Assembly (NCBI GenBank): GCA_020342235.1
Contig: CP073215.1
Location: 124,001 to 188,000 of the forward strand
Length of the DNA stretch: 64,000 nt
Origin: Saccharomycopsis phalli
Taxonomy: Eukaryota > Ascomycota > Saccharomycetes > Ascoideales > Saccharomycopsidaceae
Direction: 5' to 3'
The notes under the pieces were generated by a model. That model worked only from the letters and a program-made list of their open reading frames with translations. It was not told the origin of the DNA and ran no database searches. This document shows positions 8,601 through 17,985 of this stretch, one piece after another. The first letter of the stretch is position 1, and every line of letters begins with the position of its first letter. The position numbers and the translations under genes are program-made.

Positions 8601-11600
8601 TTCCAGGACCTTCTAAAGCGGCTCACAAAGCAGTTGTTTTGTAGCTGTGTGAAGTTCAAGTGGGATGTCCATCTAGTGCGCCAATGTTCTGAGTGTATTG
8701 GCCTTATTGGAGGCATGGAGGAGTATGGCGAAGAGGAATCAAATTCGGGGGAATTATTCCCCTTGACAGAAGCCGACTTGATAAACTTCAATGTGGAGTT
8801 GCTCAACTTGCTAGTGGAGCAGTTTTGGGGAAGCGAGGATCCCGGGAAACAAGTTTTCTTGGCGTATGGCATGCAAGAGATTTTGAAGACCATTGACATC
8901 ACCACTGTGGATGCGTTGCGGTCTGTAAAAGAGTTCAATGAGACTTGTGTGGAGACATTGACCCCGTTTTTGTACTCCCAATATGAATTAAACTCAATCA
9001 GCACTCCCAGTTGCCAGTATCCGGTGTTCAAGTACAGCAAAAGTCACAGCGAGTGGGTCAAGGAGCTTGCATTGGACTTGTTGCACCAGCTCCAGAACCA
9101 GATCCTGAGCCGGGCTCTTGTACGGTTCTTTGATATTTACTTGTCGATCATCAAGGGCCAGGACATTAGTATTGCGTTGAAAGTGTTCCCGTACTTGATC
9201 CTTGTGGTGATCATCAAAGACTTCAAGACGTACCCTGAGCTTATTTTGCAGGAATTTCTCAATATCCTAGACTGTGATTGCGATAGCAAGCTGTTCAACT
9301 ACGAGGTCACCAAGAATATCAAGCTTTTCTACCACACAGTGTTCAAGGTCTTGGACTACTTGAACCAGTACTTGGCCAACAAGTCACATAAATCCAAGCG
9401 TGCGGTCAAGAGAGTTCTCATCAAGGACTCGTTGGGAGTGCAATTTGTCAAGGAATTCTTGGCCAAGATTCCCGGCCGGTTGGTGGCTCGTAGATCGTTC
9501 CAGTGCAAATCATACGAGCGGGCTATTCTCAATTTAGAGACAATAAAGCGGCGCGACAAGGACGAAGTTTCCAATGATCTGGTGGTGGAAATCAGTGCTC
9601 CTGGAACCGAGTCTCGTGAAGAGACCTCAGAAGACCCAGTCACATATGAGCAGCTCCAGATTGTCTATGACAAATTGCACGATTACGATTCGGTGATTGG
9701 CTCTTTGAAATATTCTTCTACGTTTGATGGTTTGGCGTCTGCATCGGCAGCAAATATCCGGTCCTCAGTATTGCAACTCCAGTACGAGGATAACTGGAAC
9801 ATTGCGTTGAGCAACTTTGAATTGATGAACAGCAAAGTGGACTACTTGAAATATTTGAGCAAGAAGAACTTGAACGACCAGGTGTTGCTCAAGTTGAACA
9901 GTATGGTACTAAATCAAGATCTGCCAATTGAGCTTCTCAACATTGCACTCGAGTCCACAATTGTCGAGTCGGATTTCACCAGTATGGAAAAGTACATTGC
10001 CATAACAGATAGCCTTCCCTCTATAAATGATGCCGAGGTGCTTATTAACCTAAATATTTGCAAGATCTTCTTGAGCCTACACGAGTCGCCGCAGTTTGAC
10101 TTGCTAGTCAACAAGGCATACGACTTGATTGGGTCGTTACTGTCGCTCAATGGGTTTGACAAGCTGCTTATTAATAAGTTGCACATTTTACAGGACTTGA
10201 AGAACCCGAAAAACCATAAACTCTTTTTTGAGAGACTCAAGAACTTGGGGTCGGACTTTCAGTCTAGTTGGTACGTGCTGACGGTGAGAAAGGCACTCAC
10301 AAATATGAACTATGGCGACGGCAAGTTTTTGAGCGAGTTGCTTCTTGCCCGGTCCAAATTGGAGACCCTGCACGGTCGTTTGGACTTGGCATCAAAGTCG
10401 GCAATTGAAAGTTATGCTGCCAAAAAAAGCAGCGCCAGTGAGTTCCAGTACGCGAAAATTCTCTGGGAGCAGGGCGAGGAGAAGAAGGCGATCCGTATTG
10501 TGGAAAATATTCTTCGCAGTAGCCAGGAAAATGGTGCAATTTACCAGTTGAGCTATGCAAACTGGCTTGAGAAATCCAACAGTGGATTCACCAATGACAT
10601 CTTGGAATCATACCGGAAGTCGATCTCGCTTGATCCTAAATGGAGCCAGTCGTACTACTGTTTAGGGAAATATTACTATAAGCTCAGTAGCAAGGATCAT
10701 TTGAGCGACATTATAAAAATGTACCTCCGGTGCCTCAATGAAAGCCCCAAGTACTTGCGAGAACTTCTTCCGAAGATCATTACCTTATGGATCGACTATG
10801 GAGACTCTGTGGGGTATGATAACGACGCCACATTGACGGATATCGAGCTCAATGTCAGCAACTCCGTCAACATGGAACTCCCTCTCCATTACTGGTTCAG
10901 CGTGTTTTCGCAACTTCTCTCGCGGCTATACAAGACCAAGAACCGCACATACAAGGTGGTGTTTGAGAAATGTCTTCAGTGTATTGAGTACTATCCCGAG
11001 CTGTTTATGTGGTCGGTGTTTGCGCAGTTTAATAGTGATGATGATAAGCGTAGTGCCGTGGGAAAGAAGTTGATCCGCACATTTATAAAGAGCAAGAACT
11101 GCGTTGCGACCAAGTGGCAAAGCAACCGGAACTTGTTCAACCGTGCTAATGAGGTGTTTGCTGCGTTTAAGCGTATGACCAAGGTCGACAAGCCGCGGAA
11201 TTTAAAAGTATGCTCGTTGAAAAACGACTTCAAGTTTGATCACAGCATTCTTCCCGCGCCGTTGCTGGTTCCAAGCAAAAGAAACTTTGCCATAAACACC
11301 GAGCGCGACTTTGTCACCATGGTCAAGTTTGTGGACAAGGTGCACATTATGAACAGTCTCCAGCGGCCAAGACGGTTGGAGACGGTGGGGACTGACGGGA
11401 AAATCTATCCGTTTCTTTTCAAGTTGAATGACGATTTGCGCAAGGACTCGAAGTTGATGGAGCTAACCAACATGATTGACGGGTTGTTGCGCCAGGACTA
11501 TCAAAGTCATAAGCGGAACCTCCATATCAACACGTTTGCTGTGATTCCCTTGAACGAGTCGTACGGCATTATCGAATGGGTGACGAACCACCGCACGATT

Positions 11601-12305
11601 AAAAGCATTCTTGACGAGAAATATGACGGCAAGGAGTCGTTGCTACACATCAGGAAGCAGTATGACAACAAAAAGCTGGTCCCCGAAAAGGTCAACTACT
11701 TCAACTACTTGAAGTCTTACTACCGACCAGTGCTCTATCGCTGGTTTATTGAGTATTTCCCGGACCCGGTCACATGGTACGGCAACCGGAACTCGTTTGT
11801 TCGCACCTTGGCTGTCATGTCCATGGTGGGATATATCTTGGGAATAGGCGACCGGCACGGAGAAAACATTTTAGTGTCGCAAACAAACGGCGACATTTTG
11901 CATGTGGACTTTGACTGTTTGTTTGAAAAGGGCACGATTCTCCGGATCCCCGAAAGGGTGCCTTTTAGGTTGACCCCGAACATTGTGGATGCTTGTGGGA
12001 TCAGTGGTATTGAGGGAACGTTTAGGTTATCCTCAGAGGTCACCATGAGCCTTTTGCGGAATAATGAGGATACTCTAATGAATATTCTCGAGGCGTTTAT
12101 CCACGATCCGATTATGGAGTGGAAGGGATCCAGGTTAGGCACTCCGGAGTCGACCTTGTCGAAGATCAGATCAAAGTTGCGAGGCGTGTTGGAAAAGGAG
12201 TCGTTGCCTATTAGTGTGTCTGGGCAGGTGAATTATTTGATTCAGGAGGCGACATCGCCGGAGAATTTGGCGCAAATGTATTTTGGATGGTTGCCATTTT
12301 GGTAA
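5685..12305 (+). CDS. MEC1: MEC1, ATR-type checkpoint PI3K-related kinase
   Basis: A 2206-residue protein of the size expected for Mec1/ATR. Most of it is helical, HEAT-like sequence. A FAT region lies at about 1250-1750, and the kinase domain at about 1880-2140 has GDRHGENILV (catalytic D2056) and the metal-binding DFD at 2075-2077. The protein ends in a FATC segment finishing AQMYFGWLPFW. The block VDKVHIMNSLQRPRRLETVG followed by TDG is the ATR/Mec1 type, not Tel1 or Tor. With its ATRIP/Ddc2 partner it senses RPA-coated single-stranded DNA and starts the DNA-damage response. Odd feature: a run of SGVK/NGVK tetrapeptides at about 243-286, encoded by a 12-bp DNA repeat. It shares a very short divergent promoter with the sirtuin. 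Confidence 0.95.
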   Translation: MSRIIRKLVENINGDAQFLDQDEFNNESILRALVDSGLRRALYDNSDVGPVLNAIHRVVNNMGKVLLTQREADGVSRLNCIILLDVLRRFLRHSAWKSVEKLMLLVICTVNETLGSRDAKRQLREFLMQLLTENDDIGMILRLYGVISSPDVCLYVVNSGKLQLKMSATARRVWYLIGDFQRRVEFMERFLCNHVLHCREILLSKVAIAMEFVLDIEREGTVGEETMGVIQRAKQRCGELNENGVKSGVKSGVKSGVKSGVKSGVKSGVKSGVKSGVKNGVKNGMKNGMDNYVDVEIVDMETDLDMETEASTKNQKTTHTSTSPNSSFLNQIAKLEFYLSNNPNRFDMQLALSKSPETNFIPEILSIVRDRLHHILGSVFCMFKLIESIGKLSCILYQGTVSGCGICFHADDGKYLKDKRKNIEPQHFEALGKFLAELASELSNNMLIIELLIALRRVYLKIDISQSSLFPFVSKCLNHKSRNIRVLAGKLVPLYVLNHESSKLKVIKYLDGLGDLSIGSEKYLVENRIMVWGELAVVLDGEILNVVIMKLLDYFDDVNSFYSSIAYTSFVNVVEIINTTPWQLIYPFLPNLSLTVAKQIVNKSIFSQMISELLNVSANDILYRTIPYTVPYLLTYYSRDVIKEISSIAGVGKYSLLKQQMPKILAILFTSLEYLDFDNRVQSYVISQQKIMDILVICDGHFKTKTLRDLTNPVADIWEISKMYDSTNYSRIKGAIIYVIKLQNHNLDRFELNFAKSDELLLSEFFKKSLLGIIQLFSDLVKNKKGKSTYVEKLRSLVAIEFLVQVSGIEIVTGLPQIWIALQKLLIEDELLHFQSLKCIRILIKNINMNICFDLVISLILQTWASFDDSSKALAKEVLIELFNTNTNEVFRNYHFSIMHSRDFDEVYRSIKVRQIDETRLIRLDLLDLDHGMGPLVLDFLRRLHANNKYVVLQALADLQVYLSEAEGRIFQFQDLLKRLTKQLFCSCVKFKWDVHLVRQCSECIGLIGGMEEYGEEESNSGELFPLTEADLINFNVELLNLLVEQFWGSEDPGKQVFLAYGMQEILKTIDITTVDALRSVKEFNETCVETLTPFLYSQYELNSISTPSCQYPVFKYSKSHSEWVKELALDLLHQLQNQILSRALVRFFDIYLSIIKGQDISIALKVFPYLILVVIIKDFKTYPELILQEFLNILDCDCDSKLFNYEVTKNIKLFYHTVFKVLDYLNQYLANKSHKSKRAVKRVLIKDSLGVQFVKEFLAKIPGRLVARRSFQCKSYERAILNLETIKRRDKDEVSNDLVVEISAPGTESREETSEDPVTYEQLQIVYDKLHDYDSVIGSLKYSSTFDGLASASAANIRSSVLQLQYEDNWNIALSNFELMNSKVDYLKYLSKKNLNDQVLLKLNSMVLNQDLPIELLNIALESTIVESDFTSMEKYIAITDSLPSINDAEVLINLNICKIFLSLHESPQFDLLVNKAYDLIGSLLSLNGFDKLLINKLHILQDLKNPKNHKLFFERLKNLGSDFQSSWYVLTVRKALTNMNYGDGKFLSELLLARSKLETLHGRLDLASKSAIESYAAKKSSASEFQYAKILWEQGEEKKAIRIVENILRSSQENGAIYQLSYANWLEKSNSGFTNDILESYRKSISLDPKWSQSYYCLGKYYYKLSSKDHLSDIIKMYLRCLNESPKYLRELLPKIITLWIDYGDSVGYDNDATLTDIELNVSNSVNMELPLHYWFSVFSQLLSRLYKTKNRTYKVVFEKCLQCIEYYPELFMWSVFAQFNSDDDKRSAVGKKLIRTFIKSKNCVATKWQSNRNLFNRANEVFAAFKRMTKVDKPRNLKVCSLKNDFKFDHSILPAPLLVPSKRNFAINTERDFVTMVKFVDKVHIMNSLQRPRRLETVGTDGKIYPFLFKLNDDLRKDSKLMELTNMIDGLLRQDYQSHKRNLHINTFAVIPLNESYGIIEWVTNHRTIKSILDEKYDGKESLLHIRKQYDNKKLVPEKVNYFNYLKSYYRPVLYRWFIEYFPDPVTWYGNRNSFVRTLAVMSMVGYILGIGDRHGENILVSQTNGDILHVDFDCLFEKGTILRIPERVPFRLTPNIVDACGISGIEGTFRLSSEVTMSLLRNNEDTLMNILEAFIHDPIMEWKGSRLGTPESTLSKIRSKLRGVLEKESLPISVSGQVNYLIQEATSPENLAQMYFGWLPFW
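6414..6545 (+). repeat. 12-bp in-frame minisatellite in MEC1 (SGVK repeats)
   Basis: About eleven copies of agtggagtaaag or agtggagtgaag, each adding SGVK (later NGVK/NGMK). Because the unit is a multiple of three, gains and losses keep frame. The reverse strand is also open here, which gives long false ORFs. Confidence 0.9.
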
Positions 12306-13012
12306 CTGGTGAATGATACTGTGAAGGTGTGTGAAATCTACGAAGGTGTGTGAAATCTATGAAGGTGTGTGAAATTTGTGAAGGTAATTTGAGAAATCTA
12401 CGAAGGTAATGTGAGAAATCTGCGAAGATGTTATGATTTACTTGTGTGGTTTGCTTGTATGAGTTTCTTGTGTTGCTAATTAGTGTTAATCAACTAGTAT
12501 TGTCATTACGAATAAATGAAATTCTAAAAAGCACTGCTAAATTTATAACTTCAACAATACATTGGTTTGAAAATTCAAACAGTAACCACCTAAGACGCGT
12601 GAAACCTTGCCTTGCATCCAAGATCTGATAATACACATTTTCTTTTACACAGGCATTACCACATAAGCTCTGATATATTTTGCAATAAGAAATGTTATCA
12701 GAAATATGGTCAGAAATATGGTCAGAAATATGGCCAGAAATATGGCCAGAAATATGGCCAGAAATATGGCCAGAAATGTGGCCAGACATATATAATCAGC
12801 GTTCATGGTCAAAATCTACTCTGTAATTGCTACATTGGCACGTACATCAGTTTAGTACAAGATAATCACAAAATACCCAATGACTAATAATTTTCCAAAC
12901 TGTTTCAATACAAAATAAAACTACTCGTTTCCACTGACAAACTTGTTTGATGCATGTTGGACACTTGCGGGTAACACGCATATAGATAAATTTTTCAGGC
13001 GCCAGTCCACCA
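12306..13012. repeat. MEC1-MRPL7 intergenic region with two tandem arrays
   Basis: Array one (about 12310-12425): five copies of a 19-22-bp unit based on gaaggtgtgtgaaatctac, right after the MEC1 stop. Array two (12696-12786): about seven copies of the 12-bp unit gaaatatggcca or gaaatatggtca. The remainder holds the MRPL7 promoter. Open frames across array two give GHIS or KYGQ repeats and are artefacts. Confidence 0.85.
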
Positions 13013-13891
13013 ATGCATCCATTTGTACGACACTTTTCCACCAGTGGTATAAATTGTGGGCGGACAGGATGCTCGTTAGTAGCACCAATCCATCACAGGG
13101 TGAAGATAGATAAGCGGATTCTTTCGCCGCGGTTTCCCGAGTTGAAGTATGCAAAAAACGACATTCGGTCGCCTGCGTTTAAACCGGTGAACGTGGCGCC
13201 AGACAGACTTAGACGGCACTATGACAATGTTCTCAAGTCTGATATCCTCTACATGACGTACGATCACGAAAGCCCGGAGAAGATTGTCGGATCGAAGCGC
13301 CGGGAATGGGACGGGACCTCGGCGTTCCACCTTAATCGGAAGTTGAAGAAGCCACGGGGCTTCACCAATGCACAGCCAGACATCAACAAGATTCTGAGCA
13401 AAAACATTCCTCGTCTCGAGTCGATTTGTGTCAACTGCTTTTCTTCAGAGGCGTCGGAGCAGCCAGAGAAGGCCATTGCTGCTTTACTCCAGGTTCAGCA
13501 GATCACGGGTGAAAAACCCCAGACGTTGTTTTCGAGAAATGACGTGGTGAGCTGGAAGCTTCGTCGGGCACGCCGAGTCGGAGGCAAGGTTGAGTTGAAG
13601 GGGAAGCCGATGCACGATTTCCTTTTGACCCTCACCGAGTTGGTGCTACCTACGATTCCGGATTTCAAGGGGTTGAGCAACAGCTGCGGCGACCGAAGCG
13701 GCAACTTGGCGTTTGGATTGACGCCGCAGCATGTGAAGAAGTTCCCGGAGATTGATGCCAACCAGGACTCGTGGCACCAGACGTTTGGTATGCACATAAT
13801 CTTCAAGACCAGTGCACAAACGGATGAGCAGGCCCGAGTGTTGTTGAGTTCATTGGGGATGCCATTCTACGGAAGAATCAAGCGTAAATAG
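13013..13891 (+). CDS. MRPL7: MRPL7, mitochondrial ribosomal protein uL5m
   Basis: A 292-residue protein with a basic N-terminus (MHPFVRHFSTSG...) suited to mitochondrial import, followed by a uL5 domain over about residues 120-290. Family blocks seen: ITGEKPQTLFSRNDVVSWKL, GGKVELKGKPMHDFL, LPTIPDFKGLS, NLAFGLTPQHVKKFPEID, and TDEQARVLLSSLGMPFYG. The leader and length match the mitochondrial large-subunit form, not cytosolic RPL11 or a bacterial L5. It belongs to the central protuberance of the mitoribosome. The ATG at 13013 is the first that retains the leader. Confidence 0.93.
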   Translation: MHPFVRHFSTSGINCGRTGCSLVAPIHHRVKIDKRILSPRFPELKYAKNDIRSPAFKPVNVAPDRLRRHYDNVLKSDILYMTYDHESPEKIVGSKRREWDGTSAFHLNRKLKKPRGFTNAQPDINKILSKNIPRLESICVNCFSSEASEQPEKAIAALLQVQQITGEKPQTLFSRNDVVSWKLRRARRVGGKVELKGKPMHDFLLTLTELVLPTIPDFKGLSNSCGDRSGNLAFGLTPQHVKKFPEIDANQDSWHQTFGMHIIFKTSAQTDEQARVLLSSLGMPFYGRIKRK

Positions 13892-14363
13892 TCTGTAAAT
13901 ACAAGATTTGAGTGTTGTAATGCCTGAGCATAGCAGGGTAATCATGGAATGCCTGACAAATTGCAATCATACCACGTGACCGAATTCCTGTCAATTGTGG
14001 GATATGCAGAAATTAGACTGTGGATTTGTCAGACGGTTTAGTAGCTTAGAAATCAATAATCAATCTAGTATACGACTCCCTCAATTAAAGAGGGATATCC
14101 AGCATATATTGATTTCTCAGATTGCCGTTTTAACCGAGAAATTATGCCTGTAGGAGATTTCCATGATACTGTAGACATGGACTTGGCAAGATTGAAATCT
14201 AATATCAAACCCCAAGCCAAGCACAAAAATCACACTTGAAAACCAAACGCATAACCAACCCAATTTCAACCGAGGTTTCTGCTTATTAACTGCTTCACGT
14301 GAGATGGCAGAAGCTTAGTAATACGTCTACTATATAACCAGGGCCGCTCATGTTTTTTCGGCA
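13892..14363. other. MRPL7-OYE intergenic region
   Basis: 470 bp with no gene. CACGTG cores lie near 13973 and 14297 (CACGTGA context) and could serve the old yellow enzyme gene. A TATATAA-like sequence lies about 30 bp before its ATG. Confidence 0.5.
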
Positions 14364-15575
14364 ATGACCGCAACTAAAATCGCCGACTCGAACCTCTTCA
14401 AGGCATACCAGCTCAACAGCAAGATCTTGCTCAAAAACAGGCTTGTTCTTGCGCCTCTAACACGGGTCAGAGCCACACCTGAGCCGGAAAACGTGCCATC
14501 GCAACTTCAATTGAAGTACTACGATGATCGGTCCAAGGAGCCAGGCAGCTTGCTTATTTCCGAGGCCACATTTGTGTCGCTTGCTGCGGGAGGAAAACCC
14601 CATGTTCCGGGGATCTGGAGCGACCGCCAGTTGGAAGCATGGAAGATCATCACCGACAAGGTGCATGCAAACGGGTCGTATTTTGCAGTCCAGTTGTGGA
14701 ACTTGGGTAATCAGGCCGACCTCGAGATCTTGGAAAAGACCGGCCAGAGACTCAAGTCGGCTTCGGACGTATATGCCAACGAAGAGTCCAAAGCAAAGGC
14801 CCTTGAATCGGGCCACCCAATTACCCCACTTACTCGCGAGGAAATCAAGGACTATGTGAAGCATTACGGAAAGGTTGCTGCCAATGCCGTGAAAAAAGCC
14901 GGCTTTGACTTGGTGGAGATCCATGGTGCCCACTCGTACCTTTTTGACCAGTTCTTCCAGATCAACAGCAACAAGCGTACTGACGAGTACGGTGGAAGCA
15001 TCGAGAACAGAGCCCGGTTTTTCTTTGAGGTTCTCGACGAAATCATTCTGCAAATCGGCGCTGAAAGAGTCGCGGTGCGGATTTCTCCTTGGGCAGTTCT
15101 TGGCAGTTCCAACGGCGTCCACTCCGAGATCCACCCAATTGCTCAGTTTGGCTACATTGTCAGTGAGTTGGAACGCCGGAGAAAGCTCCATGGGGGCTTT
15201 GGGTACTTGAGTATTGTCGAGCCAAGAGTCAACGGCAGCAATGATGCCACAGAAGTGGCCGATGGAACCAACGAGTTCATCTACCAGATCTTTAAAGGCA
15301 CTATCATCAGAGCCGGAAGTTACGGTACTCATTTGGCCAATCTTGTGAACGATGTGAATCATGACAACCGGACTTTGATAGCCATTGGACGGCAGTTTAT
15401 TCCAAACCCTGACTTGGCATACCGGTTGAGAAACGAGCTTGAGTTGACTCCGTACGACAGAAGCACGTTTTACACGTTTAATGAGTGGCGTTATAACACC
15501 TATGGTACGTATAAGGAGGGCGACCGTGGTACTAAAGAAGAGGCTTCCAAGGTTCTTGCCAAGCCATTGGCGTAG
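14364..15575 (+). CDS. Old yellow enzyme family NADPH dehydrogenase (OYE/EBP1-like)
   Basis: A 403-residue FMN-dependent TIM barrel. LVLAPLTRVRA near the N-terminus holds the flavin-tuning Thr33; AVQLW holds Gln110. The substrate-activating motif is HGAHSYL at 187-193, so the anion-binding pair is H187/H190 with proton donor Y192; Saccharomyces OYE1 uses His/Asn. SNKRTDEYGGSIENRARF and the phosphate-binding IGRQFIPNPDLAYRL are diagnostic. The enzyme reduces activated C=C bonds of enones and aldehydes with NADPH, and such genes are often stress-induced. The physiological substrate cannot be told from sequence. Confidence 0.93.
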   Translation: MTATKIADSNLFKAYQLNSKILLKNRLVLAPLTRVRATPEPENVPSQLQLKYYDDRSKEPGSLLISEATFVSLAAGGKPHVPGIWSDRQLEAWKIITDKVHANGSYFAVQLWNLGNQADLEILEKTGQRLKSASDVYANEESKAKALESGHPITPLTREEIKDYVKHYGKVAANAVKKAGFDLVEIHGAHSYLFDQFFQINSNKRTDEYGGSIENRARFFFEVLDEIILQIGAERVAVRISPWAVLGSSNGVHSEIHPIAQFGYIVSELERRRKLHGGFGYLSIVEPRVNGSNDATEVADGTNEFIYQIFKGTIIRAGSYGTHLANLVNDVNHDNRTLIAIGRQFIPNPDLAYRLRNELELTPYDRSTFYTFNEWRYNTYGTYKEGDRGTKEEASKVLAKPLA

Positions 15576-16309
15576 CTGAATAGACTGAGTGTATTATGAT
15601 ATGTAGTGAGTTTTGGTTTTTCAAGGTATTTGTAGCTATTTTGCGGGTTGTAGTGAAGAAGTTTTACCTGATATTTTTGTTATTTCCAATCGCTCGATTC
15701 AAGTGACTACTGAAACGTCAAATTTACAACTTTCAGAAGCCCTAGTTGAACGTAAGCGAATTCTCGAAGAAGTGGTTAGCGGAGTTTATTTCAAGTACAA
15801 ATAGCCAGTCTCCTTTGAATAGTTGGCAAATATACTTGGTTATTTTACAGGCACCAAGACGCAATAGAGCTCAGGACTGGCAAAAATGTAAATAGATACG
15901 TATCTTCATCATAGAAGATATAACTTCATATTAAAGCAGCTAGGACACACCTTGCTAAAACTACGCAAAGACCAAAGGTTTTATGTCACCGTATCGCTTG
16001 CAAAGGTATATGAATGTCTAACGTTTATTCCAAGATTTGTAATATCCCATTTATACACATTCAATGTTTTGTGTTGTAGGATCAATACGGTCTACCCTTT
16101 AAATCAAGGCAGTACCTCAACGAATCAATTGGGTAGACTTTATATGCAGTACAAAGATGTCTATAAATAATATAGTTAACTAAATACTAGTCAAGTTTGT
16201 CTATAATACTTGTCCAATTATACCTGTCAAGATGTGTCAATTTTTCGCAATAGTAGTAATCCACCATGACAATCTATTAAACAAAGTCAATTGCACTCAT
16301 CTTTTTGCT
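15576..16309. repeat. Intergenic region with degenerate dispersed-repeat fragments
   Basis: A segment at about 15734-15775 (ctttcagaagccctagttg plus flanks) is repeated, diverged, at about 52974-53015; both could encode LSEALV..KR.L-like peptides. The next segment (about 15793-15853, containing aaatagccag and ttgaatagt) recurs at about 37475-37530. They look like old pieces of a dispersed element of unknown class. Nothing else supported. Confidence 0.4.
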
Positions 16310-16400
16310 TTCACTCATTTATCTTTCACTCATTTATCTTTCACTCATTTCTCTTTCACTCATTTCTCTTTCACTCATTTCGCTTTCACTCACTTCCACT
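16310..16400. repeat. 15-bp tandem repeat, unit tttcactcatttctc
   Basis: Five or six copies, decaying to shorter ccactcatt units, ending 26 bp before the GLE1 stop codon. Confidence 0.9.
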
Positions 16401-16425
16401 CATTCCACTCATTCCACTTCTAGCC

Positions 16426-17973
16426 TCACTGTTCCATAGGAGAAAGACTAGTCAACTTACCTGTGCTTCGCCACGCCTCTCCCAACGTCGTCAACTTACT
16501 CGCACCAGCAAAATCGCTGCCTGATCTGCCCTTTGGAAACTCGCCAAACATTACCAGCAACAACTTCTGTGCCTGACGGCCATATGTCTGCAGAAATTGT
16601 GTTCCGGTGCACTCTACCCAGTTGCAGAGCATGAAAAAATGCGCATTGGTCACCAAACGGCTATCGGTATTAAGGATCCGGCCCACTGCAATCCACGATT
16701 GGGCCATGGACACAGGCATATGAGCGCCGGAGACATTCAACTGCGAAACCACGCTAGCGTCCAACTGGACTCTGGTCATCAAGGAAAAAAGCGTAAACAA
16801 GCCGCCGACACGCTCATCGTATGTCGTCGCCGGCTCAAAAAGCCCTTCGTCGCGGTTACGATACTTCCAAGCCATTCTTCGCCGCCCTTCGACGGTGTCG
16901 ATATTGGAAGTGTAACCCACGACAAAGGGACATTTCTTGGTGAGTTTAGCCATGAAAACCTGCTCAAATTCAGGGAAACGGAGCATCAAGTATATTGCGA
17001 CGCTTGCTAATGGAATCCCTGCTTTCATTGCGACACGGAGCTCGGTTTCCGCCTGATTGATGATCAACTTGCTTGTCATATACACGATCCAGTTGTAGCC
17101 CAAGTTGTTGTTCCGGCAAGACTCAATGAGCTGGACGATTTCAAACACGGTTGTGTGCATTTTTTTCCGGCTGTTGGTGAGCTGGCCCAACTTGAGGTTG
17201 ATTTTCCGCTTCACTTTGGAACACTCGCTTTTGACAGACTTGTTTTGGTCAATGGCAGCCTTGACGGCATCACGGAACGTCTCGTAGTTCAGACGGCACT
17301 TTTCCCATTCGGAAGCCGACCCGCTACTCTGGGCACGCTGTTGTTCTTCCCGTATGGCTTGCTCCTTCTTTTCCTTCTCAATCCGCTCCTGTTCCTTGCG
17401 CTGCTTTTCAAGTTGTTCCTTGCGCTGCTTTTCGGCTCTTTCCTTTTCAATTCTCTCCTTTTCGGCTCTCTCCTTTTCAATCCTCTCCTTTTCAATTCTC
17501 TCCTTTTCAATTCTCTCCCTTTCGATCCTCTCCCGTTCCTTTCGCTCCTCCTCAGCCCTTTCCCTTTCAATGCGCTCCTTTTCAGCCCTTTCCCTTTCAA
17601 GTCGCTCCATCTTCTCCCTCTGCTTCCTTTGTTTTTGCTTCTCCAAAATCTCCATCATCCGCTCCTGCTTCTCACGGCTAATCTTCATTCGCCTCTGAAT
17701 CTCCAGACTGAGAAATTCCTCCACAACCTGCTGCTCCTCATTGTTCGACTCGGCCTCCTGCTTCTTCTGTTGATTGTACTTCTGGAGATCCGTCGTCACT
17801 CGCTGGCGCCACTCGTGGCTATGAACCTCCATGCTCTTTTCAAAGTCGCGGTTATCCGCAGCTAGCCCCTTTTCCCTCACAAGAGAATCGCTCACTTGTC
17901 GAAATAAAACTTCGCTTGCGTCGGAAAACATTGCCAGTCCAAAGATCGCTCCGCGAAAAATCAATAGTCGCAT
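16426..17973 (-). CDS. GLE1: GLE1, nuclear-pore mRNA export factor
   Basis: A 515-residue protein. About residues 60-210 form a long charged coiled coil with repeated ERIEKERAEKER units. The C-terminal GLE1 domain, about 225-500, has KKCPFVVGYTSNIDTVEGRR, the DERVGGLFTLFSLMTRVQL region and LNTDSRLVTNAHFFMLCNWV. Gle1, bound to inositol hexakisphosphate, activates the DEAD-box ATPase Dbp5 on the cytoplasmic face of the pore to release exported mRNPs. The ATG at 17973 lies only 12 bp from the SIW14 stop; an in-frame ATG at 17931 would leave 54 bp. The coiled-coil DNA (about 17380-17600) is itself repetitive. Confidence 0.93.
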   Translation of the reverse strand: MRLLIFRGAIFGLAMFSDASEVLFRQVSDSLVREKGLAADNRDFEKSMEVHSHEWRQRVTTDLQKYNQQKKQEAESNNEEQQVVEEFLSLEIQRRMKISREKQERMMEILEKQKQRKQREKMERLERERAEKERIERERAEEERKERERIERERIEKERIEKERIEKERAEKERIEKERAEKQRKEQLEKQRKEQERIEKEKKEQAIREEQQRAQSSGSASEWEKCRLNYETFRDAVKAAIDQNKSVKSECSKVKRKINLKLGQLTNSRKKMHTTVFEIVQLIESCRNNNLGYNWIVYMTSKLIINQAETELRVAMKAGIPLASVAIYLMLRFPEFEQVFMAKLTKKCPFVVGYTSNIDTVEGRRRMAWKYRNRDEGLFEPATTYDERVGGLFTLFSLMTRVQLDASVVSQLNVSGAHMPVSMAQSWIAVGRILNTDSRLVTNAHFFMLCNWVECTGTQFLQTYGRQAQKLLLVMFGEFPKGRSGSDFAGASKLTTLGEAWRSTGKLTSLSPMEQ

Positions 17974-17985
17974 ACCACGTGACCA
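17974..17985 (-). promoter_or_regulatory. 12-bp SIW14-GLE1 junction containing CACGTG
   Basis: CACGTG at 17976-17981 fills half of the 12 bp between the SIW14 stop codon and the first GLE1 ATG. The GLE1 promoter must therefore lie mostly inside the SIW14 coding sequence, unless the two are co-transcribed. Confidence 0.5.
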
